A stretch of DNA of 8,961 nucleotides, from NCBI GenBank assembly GCA_027016475.1, contig JALUTL010000233.1, positions 1-8,961 of the forward strand. Direction: 5' to 3'. The DNA is from Candidatus Heimdallarchaeota archaeon (lineage in GTDB: Archaea > Asgardarchaeota > Heimdallarchaeia > Heimdallarchaeales > Kariarchaeaceae). Below the pieces are notes generated by a model. It worked only from the letters and a program-made list of their open reading frames with translations. It was not told the DNA's origin and ran no database searches. The position numbers were made by a program, and so were the translations under genes. Shown in pieces: positions 1 through 5,205 of the stretch. Numbering within the stretch: the stretch's first letter is position 1; each line of letters begins with the position of its first letter.

Positions 1-232
1 TTCTAAAATGGTTTTTTATTTCTGTTTTCCAACTGGCTGACCATGGTTGATCCCGCAAATTAATGAGTTGATATGCACTTTTGAACTGCTTCTCGCGAAG
101 TATGGTCTGAATTGTCAAAAGTTCTGTATTATGTGAGATTATTGCTTCAGAGCGATTCTGGCAATCCTCTGAGTTGCACCTGTATTCTATTTTGTCATTT
201 CGGAAATCTATTGATTTGCTCCACTCACTCAA
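1..232 (-). CDS. Partial hypothetical protein running off the left edge
   Basis: On the minus strand the frame is open from just after a stop at 239-241 to the window edge, about 77 codons from a TTG at 230-232. No ATG is available in this stretch. The translation is hydrophilic and helix-prone, beginning LSEWSKSIDFRNDKIEYRC. It has two cysteines in a CNSEDC pattern, then a run rich in Gln, Lys and Leu, and ends KNHF at the edge. I do not recognise the family. The TTG lies about 25 nt from the centre of a good BRE/TATA element at 253-270, the spacing seen for other first genes here. That supports a leaderless start and a real gene divergent from the one at 367. The fragment could also be a chance open frame. 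Confidence 0.45.
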   Translation of the reverse strand, partial: MSEWSKSIDFRNDKIEYRCNSEDCQNRSEAIISHNTELLTIQTILREKQFKSAYQLINLRDQPWSASWKTEIKNHFR

Positions 233-252
233 TAGGTTTTAAAACAGTATGA

Positions 253-270
253 TTAATAAAAGGTTTTTTC
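253..270 (-). promoter_or_regulatory. BRE/TATA promoter for the left-edge gene
   Basis: On the minus strand a purine-rich GAAAAAAC (263-270) abuts CTTTTATTAA (253-262), the layout of an archaeal BRE plus TATA box. Its centre is about 25 nt from the TTG at 232, so transcription would begin at or next to the start codon. Confidence 0.45.
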
Positions 271-330
271 CAATCGATAATTGTATTGTTAAAACATTAT
301 GAAAATCAGAACCTTTTATACTCTCTCCCA

Positions 331-345
331 GAAAACATTTAAATG
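331..345 (+). promoter_or_regulatory. BRE/TATA promoter for the 367 gene
   Basis: GAAAAC (331-336) is followed directly by ATTTAAATG (337-345), a close fit to an archaeal BRE plus TATA box. The TATA centre is about 25 nt before the ATG at 367, which predicts a leaderless transcript. No Shine-Dalgarno sequence lies before that ATG, consistent with this. Confidence 0.55.
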
Positions 346-366
346 TATAAATCCCAGTGAAATAAG

Positions 367-753
367 ATGACGGGGCACGATGATGACAATCCACTGAGAG
401 ATTGTTCTGAGTTTGAAATAACTTCATTGGATTCAAAAAATATGGTCATAATTGGAAGAATCAAATCGTCTAAGGCTTACCAATACTTCCAGATTGTCTA
501 TTATGGGTTTGGTTACAAACTGCTGCCATTTCCGATCCCGGATGTACATTCAGATCCAATCCGTACAATAGAGTACAAGGATCTAGATGAATTCAGTGAA
601 AAAATACATGAACTGATTCAGAGGGACAGAGAGGCAAACGGGTATGCCGTAGATATGGATAAACTTCGAACAAAGGCAAAGACCGCTTTTGAAAAATTAG
701 TTTCTGCTGGAAACATTGATCAACAAAAAGTTCCACTCCTAAAGAAAGAATAA
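367..753 (+). CDS. Hypothetical protein, 128 aa
   Basis: I do not recognise this protein. It has no signal peptide or membrane segment. The first half (residues about 15-60) alternates hydrophobic and polar residues, with strands such as NMVIIGRIK and YFQIVYYGFGYKLLPF, and looks beta-rich. From about residue 70 it becomes charged and helical (DLDEFSEKIHELIQRD), and it ends in a Lys-rich tail, KKE. The ATG at 367 is chosen because it lies about 25 nt from the centre of a clear BRE/TATA element and no ribosome binding site is visible, so the mRNA is probably leaderless. It appears to be transcribed alone. A partial gene diverges on the left, and a degraded minus-strand frame overlaps its last 15 nt on the right. 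Confidence 0.7.
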   Translation: MTGHDDDNPLRDCSEFEITSLDSKNMVIIGRIKSSKAYQYFQIVYYGFGYKLLPFPIPDVHSDPIRTIEYKDLDEFSEKIHELIQRDREANGYAVDMDKLRTKAKTAFEKLVSAGNIDQQKVPLLKKE

Positions 754-963
754 ATTCCCAGTTTCATGCTTTTTGGTTTCTGAGTTGCCATGTCCGTATT
801 TTAATGTATGTGCGGAATCAAGTGTAGCTTTTAATTTATGGGTTACGCTTCTATTTGCAGCATATTCCAACATCAAAGCCACTTGTCAGAATTTTTTGCT
901 TCTCTCGGAGAGTTCATTCATATTCCTAAATGTTGAACAATTTTCATCTCCAACCAAGACCAT
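739..963 (-). pseudogene. Small minus-strand reading frame broken by an in-frame TGA
   Basis: Read on the minus strand from ATG at 961-963, the frame gives about 25 residues (MVLVGDENCS ... ERSKKF), then TGA at 886-888. It continues in the same frame for 48 more codons (QVALMLEYAANRSVTHKLKA ... KKHETG) to TAG at 739-741. The composition on both sides of the stop is protein-like: charged, helical, few Cys or Ser runs. That looks better than the open frame on the opposite strand. TGA could come from TGG (Trp) by one base change, giving KKFWQVA. The end overlaps the convergent 367-753 gene by 15 nt. A shorter 47-residue protein could start at GTG 880-882. The family is not recognised, and a chance frame is possible. 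Confidence 0.33.
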
Positions 964-990
964 GTTGATGAGAAAATTTGAAGTGAGTTG

Positions 991-998
991 TTAAATAT
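991..998 (+). promoter_or_regulatory. TATA-like element for the longin-like pair
   Basis: TTAAATAT is centred near 994.5. The spacing of 25-28 nt seen elsewhere in the window predicts a transcript start at about 1019-1022. That is just at the ATA/GAA codons where homology to the downstream paralogue begins, and about 17 nt before the first in-frame ATG. Confidence 0.4.
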
Positions 999-1036
999 CA
1001 TAAAAATGCAATTTATGCATAGAATACCTTCTCGTA

Positions 1037-1525
1037 ATGGATCAGGCTGGTGTGGCACTGTTTTCCAAATGTTTTGGTGGTTTCTGTGAATCCTTTTTTG
1101 GTTCATCACAGAGTCGGTTTGAAGGGTTCCTTGACATGTTGTCCAAAGCCCCGACTATCTTTGGGGTAAGTGATGGTCAGCATGTCAAGTATGAGCTTGA
1201 TATGGTTGAGCTTCATTTGACAAGAGCAGGGGATGGTTTGGTGATTTGCATTGGTCTGACAAGAGGAACCTTTGGAAATGAAGTGATAGAAGGCCTGTTA
1301 ACTTCAATTGCGACAGCGGTGAAGCAATTTGGGCAAGACAAGTTGGTTGAGTCGGAGGAAGAATATACTTCTCTTACAACTGAGCTATTGCAGCATGTTC
1401 CGCATTTGGAGGGAAAGCCATGGAGTATGCCATCCTGCCCACTTACCACTCCAAAAACTGGCAGGAGCAAGTTTTGGGAAAGTTTGCGAGAAAAATACAA
1501 TCTTAACATGGAGGTAAGAGAATGA
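1037..1525 (+). CDS. Longin-like domain protein, first of a tandem pair
   Basis: This small soluble protein has the order strand, hairpin, helix, strands, helix typical of longin-like folds, a type of domain used in small-GTPase and trafficking regulation and common in Asgard archaea. The hallmark block SKCFGGFC matches SKCYGGFC in the next gene. A helix (RFEGFLDMLSKAPTIFGV), two strands (VELHLTR, GLVICIGL) and a second helix follow. The tail is about 50 residues and ends MEVRE. From ATG 1037 the protein has 162 residues, but this start removes the first strand. The preceding in-frame codons, from ATA at 1019, read IEYLLV and match VEYLIL in the paralogue. The true start is therefore probably near 1019, either non-ATG or hidden by a one-base error. 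No ribosome binding site precedes 1037. The stop overlaps the next gene by ATGA (1522-1525). Roadblock/LC7 is the alternative fold. Confidence 0.7.
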   Translation: MDQAGVALFSKCFGGFCESFFGSSQSRFEGFLDMLSKAPTIFGVSDGQHVKYELDMVELHLTRAGDGLVICIGLTRGTFGNEVIEGLLTSIATAVKQFGQDKLVESEEEYTSLTTELLQHVPHLEGKPWSMPSCPLTTPKTGRSKFWESLREKYNLNMEVRE

Positions 1526-1881
1526 AGGTAGAATATTTGATTCTATTCAAAAAAGATGGGACACCAGTGTACTCAAAATGCTATGGCGGGTTTTGCGCCA
1601 AACTCAACTATGATGAAACCTTGTTGAGTGGCTTCCTTTCCGCATTGACCTCAATGCCAGAAGTTTTTGGTGCTTCCGAAGAAGACATTCAGAGCATGGA
1701 GATGGGATTTATAAAATTCCATTTCAACTATGTCCCTTCAAAGGATATTTTTGCAGTTTTAGGTGTAAACACGGATACTATTACAATTCAGTTCGTCAGG
1801 TATTCAAGAAGATCGAAATGTTGCTCTGTTCCAAATATGATGAAATTGAATGGACAAATGTTGCGAACAGCCAACTTGTAG
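1522..1881 (+). CDS. Longin-like domain protein, second of the pair (5' part of a frameshifted gene)
   Basis: The ATG at 1522 overlaps the upstream stop and is preceded by GGAGGT at 1510-1515 with 6-nt spacing, so translation is coupled to the first paralogue. Residues 1-9 form a strand (KVEYLILF) and DGTPVYSKCYGGFC a hairpin. Residues 31-50 are a helix (DETLLSGFLSALTSMPEVFG), residues 58-70 a strand and residues 76-82 (IFAVLGV) another. After about residue 93 the frame reads a basic, Cys-containing sequence (RYSRRSKCC) that does not resemble the paralogue, and it stops at 1881. The expected second helix continues in the next frame from about 1797. The real product is probably one protein of about 212 residues covering 1522-2159, broken by a one-base deletion, a sequencing error or, less likely, programmed -1 frameshifting. 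Confidence 0.65.
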   Translation: MKVEYLILFKKDGTPVYSKCYGGFCAKLNYDETLLSGFLSALTSMPEVFGASEEDIQSMEMGFIKFHFNYVPSKDIFAVLGVNTDTITIQFVRYSRRSKCCSVPNMMKLNGQMLRTANL

Positions 1882-2159
1882 AATTGGAGCACGACCTTAT
1901 CAATGCCTTAAGGGAGGTTAACTTTGGTATTTTCCTCAACACATGTCTTGCGGGAGACGACTGTACGTTTGATCATTACCCCCGATCATCAAACGAGGCC
2001 GGAAAGGGCCTCATTGATCTTCTAAATCTTCGTTATCGGGTTGGGAAGGTAAAGATATTTGTTGTAAAACTTTTGGGTAGGCCATATATCGAAAGACGAA
2101 TTCGAGCGGATACTGACCAATTTAACAAGGAAATGGAAAAAGCATTGGCCAAACATTAA
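1818..2159 (+). CDS. 3' part of the frameshifted longin-like gene
   Basis: This frame supplies the missing C-terminal portion of the gene that starts at 1522. Read in from about 1797, it gives QVFKKIEMLLCSKYDEIEW, the helix expected after IFAVLGVNTD and aligned without gaps to the first paralogue. It continues with a helix (ELEHDLINALREVNF), a Cys-containing loop (NTCLAGDDCTFDHYP), another helix, a strand (KVKIFVVKLLG) and a charged C-terminal helix ending KALAKH. The segment beginning at GIFLNTC extends beyond the first paralogue's tail and has strand character, so it may be a second alpha/beta element. The ATG at 1818 has no upstream ribosome binding site and starts inside the helix, so it is probably not an independent gene. 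Confidence 0.55.
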   Translation: MLLCSKYDEIEWTNVANSQLVELEHDLINALREVNFGIFLNTCLAGDDCTFDHYPRSSNEAGKGLIDLLNLRYRVGKVKIFVVKLLGRPYIERRIRADTDQFNKEMEKALAKH

Positions 2160-2174
2160 TGTCAATTTTTGATA

Positions 2175-2190
2175 GGAAACTAATTTAAAT
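2175..2190 (+). promoter_or_regulatory. BRE/TATA-like element without an obvious gene
   Basis: GGAAAC (2175-2180) abuts TAATTTAAAT (2181-2190), the same arrangement as the 367-gene promoter. The predicted transcript start is near 2211, where no start codon is found. It could drive a leadered CoA-binding transcript or a non-coding RNA. Confidence 0.4.
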
Positions 2191-2234
2191 GATTTGCATA
2201 CCTGCGTTCACTTTCAGTCACCTTCCCTCCAAAA

Positions 2235-2246
2235 GCGTTGCAACGC
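2235..2246. repeat. Perfect 12-bp palindrome
   Basis: GCGTTGCAACGC is fully self-complementary and lies about 25-35 bp downstream of the predicted transcript start at 2211. It resembles a binding site for a dimeric regulator. No regulator is identified. Confidence 0.45.
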
Positions 2247-2254
2247 AGTCCATA

Positions 2255-2312
2255 GATTGTACAGACCCAGAGAAACCATTGTTTGAAATGGGATGGTCTG
2301 GATTGTACTGAC
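2255..2312 (+). repeat. Near-perfect direct repeat GATTGTACWGAC
   Basis: GATTGTACAGAC (2255-2266) recurs as GATTGTACTGAC (2301-2312), with 11 of 12 positions identical and starts 46 bp apart. Between them are two nested inverted repeats: CAGACC/GGTCTG (2262-2267, 2295-2300) and CCATT/AATGG (2276-2280, 2287-2291). These could be operator half-sites or an RNA hairpin. Confidence 0.4.
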
Positions 2313-2458
2313 AAATGAAAAAAGTAACCTCAAAGGGTTCAACCTGATGGAATGGCGGCGGAATCGTCTCGCCAAGCCGTCTGAGGCAAATATGCTTCAC
2401 CGGCCATATCGGTTTCCCTAGGGAGACTGGAAGATAGAGGTATCTCTATATCGGAATA

Positions 2459-2470
2459 GAAATCCATAAG
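2459..2470 (+). promoter_or_regulatory. Weak promoter candidate for the CoA-binding gene
   Basis: GAAATC (2459-2464) followed by CATAAG (2465-2470) is a poor TATA match, but its centre is about 25 nt from the ATG at 2493. The better TATA match TCTATATC at 2444-2451 would give a leader of about 20 nt. Confidence 0.25.
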
Positions 2471-2492
2471 TCCCCAATGTTTGAAGCCTCCT

Positions 2493-2870
2493 ATGGATGA
2501 TGCTGAACTTTCCTCATTTCTGAAACATCGGCAAAAATTGGCAATAATGGGGATGTCCCCTGATCCATCGCTTCCGAGCCATTCAATTCCGAAATTTCTG
2601 GAGGAGAAAGGCCATGAGATCATTCCGATTCATCCAATTCTTCCCCACATTGGACATTGGAAATCGTATCGAAAGTTGGATGAAGTTGATGGCATTTCTG
2701 GTGTTTTGATTTACTTCAGCCCCCGAAATGTGGATCGGGCAGTTCAGGAGGCAATCAACCTTAAGATTCCTGTTGTCTGGCTTCCCTTGGGTGTCACCAA
2801 CGGGTTAAAGGAGCAGGTGGAGGCGCAAGGACTAAGCTATGTTGAGGATAAATGTCCTAAAATTGAATGA
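2493..2870 (+). CDS. CoA-binding domain protein (YccU/CoA_binding_2 type)
   Basis: This is a single Rossmann-like domain of the family that includes bacterial YccU and the CoA-binding part of succinyl-CoA synthetase alpha. From the ATG at 2493 it has 125 residues, the usual length. The first strand and turn read LAIMGMSPDPSLPSHSIPKF, matching the family pattern of hydrophobic strand, G-x-S-P and a Pro/Ser turn. EIIPIHP, GVLIYFSP, the conserved VVWLPLGVTN and the C-terminal EDKCPKIE complete the signature. It probably binds CoA or a related nucleotide in the cytoplasm; no enzymatic activity is established for stand-alone members. A TTG at 2481 would add four residues (MKPP), but the ATG is preferred. 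No clear Shine-Dalgarno sequence is seen. It converges on the HEAT-protein gene across a 23-nt gap. Confidence 0.88.
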   Translation: MDDAELSSFLKHRQKLAIMGMSPDPSLPSHSIPKFLEEKGHEIIPIHPILPHIGHWKSYRKLDEVDGISGVLIYFSPRNVDRAVQEAINLKIPVVWLPLGVTNGLKEQVEAQGLSYVEDKCPKIE

Positions 2871-2893
2871 GAACGATTGTTTGACGACAATGC

Positions 2894-3688
2894 TTAGATT
2901 TGAATGTATGGTCGTTCCTGCATTTGCTCTCGTTCTCTGAATGTGAAGTATGCTGGAACTACTAACTGATGAATGGCTCTATTTACGTCTGGATCATATT
3001 CCCATGTATTGATCAGCTCAATGAGGTATCTGATGATGAATTCGGGATATGCCTTCGGTTCAGGAAGTTCCTTTCTGTCTGCATATGCAAGAATGTTCTG
3101 AAGAATGGTTCCTTTGTCCTTTGTTTCATATGTTGCCCTGATTAGCTGGTGGATACGTGGTGTGGCATACTGTATCCTGTCTTCTTTCTCCATGTTTGCG
3201 ATTCCTTGAAACCATGCCAAATATGCCGTTTTTCTGAGGACAAGATCCTTTGTGTCTGCCGCTTTGAGCATTGCGTCCAATAGATTGATGTCTGTAGTTC
3301 CTTTCAATGCCTGAACCACAGCGTACAGAATGTCATCGGTAGCTGTGGTAATCGTGTCTGCAAAAATCTCTTCTCTCTCTTCGAGTGGGAGTTCCTGCAA
3401 AATTTCAATAATTGTAAGCTTCGTGAGAACAGAGGCATTTTGAAGGTGATCCAAAAGAGCTTGCTTAAAGGACTGGTCTTGCCTGAACAGCGTCCTGAGT
3501 GAAACAGTGGCTGAGAGTCTGATTGCGTTGTTTCTTTCGTTGATCAATGGCAGGAGCATTGCCTGATCCTCTGGTTTTCCATATTTTGCAAGAAGCTGTA
3601 TTGCCTGTATTTTAGTTGGCAATGATCGACTTGAGAGTTTTTTTGCGGCAAGGAATCTCCACAATGCTGTATTGATCTTCTGTATCAT
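2894..3688 (-). CDS. HEAT-like helical repeat protein, last gene of the AAA+/VWA operon
   Basis: This 264-residue, all-helical soluble protein has no membrane segment. Repeating amphipathic helix pairs of about 30-40 residues are visible: KIQAIQLLAKYGKPEDQAML, NAIRLSATVSLRTLF, LTKLTIIEILQELPLEER and LVLRKTAYLAWFQGIA, with P or D in the turns. This is the pattern of HEAT/armadillo-type scaffolds that bind other proteins. The C-terminal 60 residues (about YPEFIIRYLIELINTWEYD onward) are less repeat-like and aromatic, ending PYIQI. The ATG overlaps the upstream stop (ATGA at 3685-3688), and GGGAG lies about 10 nt before it, so translation is coupled to the 506-residue protein. A role as an adaptor or scaffold for the AAA+/VWA machine is inferred from position only. 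The exact repeat family is not assigned. Confidence 0.72.
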   Translation of the reverse strand: MIQKINTALWRFLAAKKLSSRSLPTKIQAIQLLAKYGKPEDQAMLLPLINERNNAIRLSATVSLRTLFRQDQSFKQALLDHLQNASVLTKLTIIEILQELPLEEREEIFADTITTATDDILYAVVQALKGTTDINLLDAMLKAADTKDLVLRKTAYLAWFQGIANMEKEDRIQYATPRIHQLIRATYETKDKGTILQNILAYADRKELPEPKAYPEFIIRYLIELINTWEYDPDVNRAIHQLVVPAYFTFREREQMQERPYIQI

Positions 3689-5205
3689 TGAATCACTTCT
3701 CCCTGTCTAATCAAATATCGAATGGCCCTGTGTTGAGGCTCTGTCAGGTTCTTTAATTGTGAATAGTCGACAGTCTGGTCAAGTTTGCCTTCATCTTCCC
3801 GAACTTCACTGACATACGCGTCCTTGCTCTTTGTCACTTGAACTGCTCTTGTTACCAATGGAAGGTCATAGGGTGAAGATGGATAGCCGGTTCCAGTCCG
3901 AACTCCGAGATAGCTGGCAATATGCATTCCTGCAAACTTCCTGAAGACGATGACATCTGGCAGGCCTGGTAGAGGAATGACAAACCCCTTTTGTTCTGCA
4001 AGCATGTGGTTTCTCAAAATTATGAGCTGTTCCTGTCCGATTGCATCTTCATTGATTGAAAACACTGCGACATCCCGATCTCTGAGTTTGATTCGTCCAT
4101 GGAAAATGACAGATGGCTTGTCCATCATGAGCTGCAGTCGTGTGGAGATTTTCTGTCGTTGGATCTTGCCCACAAGGTCCGCCACTCGATCAAAATTTTG
4201 TGCCCTGATTGGCCAAAGGTCGGACCAATAGCCGTTTCTGAAACTATGCCATTGCAGAGCTTCATTGCTTAACTGGTCTCTGTGGATTTCCAGCCTCTTC
4301 TTTGTTTCGGATCTGCTCCAATGCTTGACCAATTCGTAATCATTGGGGATTTGTGAGGCAATTTCAAAAAGTGTCTTTCCCTCATTTTCCTCCAACTCTT
4401 GTAGCCACTTCAGAAATGCATGGCCCACTTCTCCAAAAGGCTGTCCCAAATTGCTCTTGAGCTGTGGCAAGATCTTCTCGGAAGTGTCAGGATCCAGTGT
4501 TTCCAAATATTGCCTAAGGATTGCATGACCAAATCCATGAAATGTAAGATCCCAAAGGGGCATTCTTCTTTCAAGCTTGACCCTTTCCTGAATTATCCCT
4601 TTGACTTCAAGAAGGAAGTTATAGAAGACTGATGTTTTCCTCATTGAGGCAGGAGGGAGATAAAAATCTTCCATTCCATACAGTGCAAGCAATCGATAGG
4701 ATGCCACCAAATCTTGGAAGTATTGCCAAGCCCATGGTGCAGATTGTTCTTTGACTAACTCATAGACATTGTTGGCAAACAGTTCCTTGATTATTGCATC
4801 CTTCTTGTAGATGCCCTCCAGAAGTCTGGGGAAATCTGACACGGAATGCTCCGCCAAGGCAGCCATTGCAAATGCCTGTACCAATTTGGCTTTGAGCACT
4901 TCCTTGTCCAGTTGCATCCGCCTTGAAGGCATGTAAATTCTTGGTTTTTGAGATTGAAAGACAATGTCAACTCCGTTGGGGACGAATTGGGTCTTCAACT
5001 GTTGGAGCAATTCTAATTCATTGGTAGAAATCAATACATGAGGTGTTCCTGCCTGATTTGTCTGCAAAAGAATTGAATCATATATTTCACTGTCCAAAAG
5101 CAATGCCAGGATGTAATTTTCTGGGGCAGTGCCCATGAGCTTCTCTACTGCTTCCCTTGCATCCAAATATGTCTGTACAAACTCGGATCCCTGCAATTGC
5201 ATCAT
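3685..5205 (-). CDS. Unassigned 506-aa protein, third component of the AAA+/VWA operon
   Basis: I do not recognise this family. It looks soluble, with no signal peptide or clear transmembrane helix. Residues 30-95 look alpha/beta (YILALLLDSEIYDSILLQTN, HVLISTNELELL, VDIVFQ). Residues 100-340 are mostly helical and aromatic-rich. A GHAxL motif occurs twice there, at about 226 (FGHAILRQYLETL) and 261 (VGHAFLKWLQELE), suggesting a small internal duplication. Residues 365-435 return to alpha/beta (PSVIFHGRIKLRDRDVAVFS, GFVIPLPGLPDVIVF), and the end is a charged helix (TEPQHRAIRYLIRQGEVIQ). The ATG overlaps the VWA stop (ATGA, 5202-5205), and AGGAGG sits at 5216-5221. The length resembles SpoVR, the third gene of some PrkA-VWA clusters, but I see none of its motifs. 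It is probably the substrate or specificity partner of the AAA+/VWA pair. Confidence 0.75.
   Translation of the reverse strand: MMQLQGSEFVQTYLDAREAVEKLMGTAPENYILALLLDSEIYDSILLQTNQAGTPHVLISTNELELLQQLKTQFVPNGVDIVFQSQKPRIYMPSRRMQLDKEVLKAKLVQAFAMAALAEHSVSDFPRLLEGIYKKDAIIKELFANNVYELVKEQSAPWAWQYFQDLVASYRLLALYGMEDFYLPPASMRKTSVFYNFLLEVKGIIQERVKLERRMPLWDLTFHGFGHAILRQYLETLDPDTSEKILPQLKSNLGQPFGEVGHAFLKWLQELEENEGKTLFEIASQIPNDYELVKHWSRSETKKRLEIHRDQLSNEALQWHSFRNGYWSDLWPIRAQNFDRVADLVGKIQRQKISTRLQLMMDKPSVIFHGRIKLRDRDVAVFSINEDAIGQEQLIILRNHMLAEQKGFVIPLPGLPDVIVFRKFAGMHIASYLGVRTGTGYPSSPYDLPLVTRAVQVTKSKDAYVSEVREDEGKLDQTVDYSQLKNLTEPQHRAIRYLIRQGEVIQ

Larger units (their letters stand above)
2160..2492. other. 333-nt intergenic region with promoter-like and palindromic elements
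   Basis: I find no convincing gene here. It contains a BRE/TATA-like element (2175-2190), a perfect 12-bp palindrome (2235-2246), a 12-nt near-perfect direct repeat (2255-2266 and 2301-2312) and nested hairpins between 2262 and 2300. A second TATA-like TCTATATC lies at 2444-2451. A 40-codon plus-strand frame from ATG 2189 (MICIPAFTFS...) and open minus-strand frames exist, but none is compelling. A small RNA or a long regulated leader for the CoA-binding gene is possible. Confidence 0.4.

Noticed and set aside
773..994. Plus-strand 73-codon open frame starting at TTG
   Set aside because: Composition is rich in Ser, Phe, Leu and Cys without pattern, it has no ribosome binding site, and the opposite strand gives a more protein-like translation.
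1995..2012. GAGGCC/GGCCTC hairpin
   Set aside because: Lies inside the coding 3' part of the second longin-like gene; no T-run follows.
2330..2350. GGTTCAAC resembling a tRNA T-loop
   Set aside because: No flanking T-arm or acceptor pairing.
2345..2384. TGATGG ... CTGA, like C and D boxes of a guide RNA
   Set aside because: Internal D' and C' boxes are missing and the C box is imperfect.
2218..2400. Minus-strand 60-codon frame from GTG (MKHICLRRLGE...)
   Set aside because: No ribosome binding site or promoter and no recognised family; kept only as part of the intergenic description.
2339..2623. Minus-strand 94-codon open frame
   Set aside because: Lies largely antisense to the start of the well-supported CoA-binding gene and its upstream region; no recognisable pattern.
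2876..2891. ATTGT/ACAAT hairpin in the 23-nt convergent gap
   Set aside because: Only 5 bp and AT-rich with no T-run; too weak to call a terminator.
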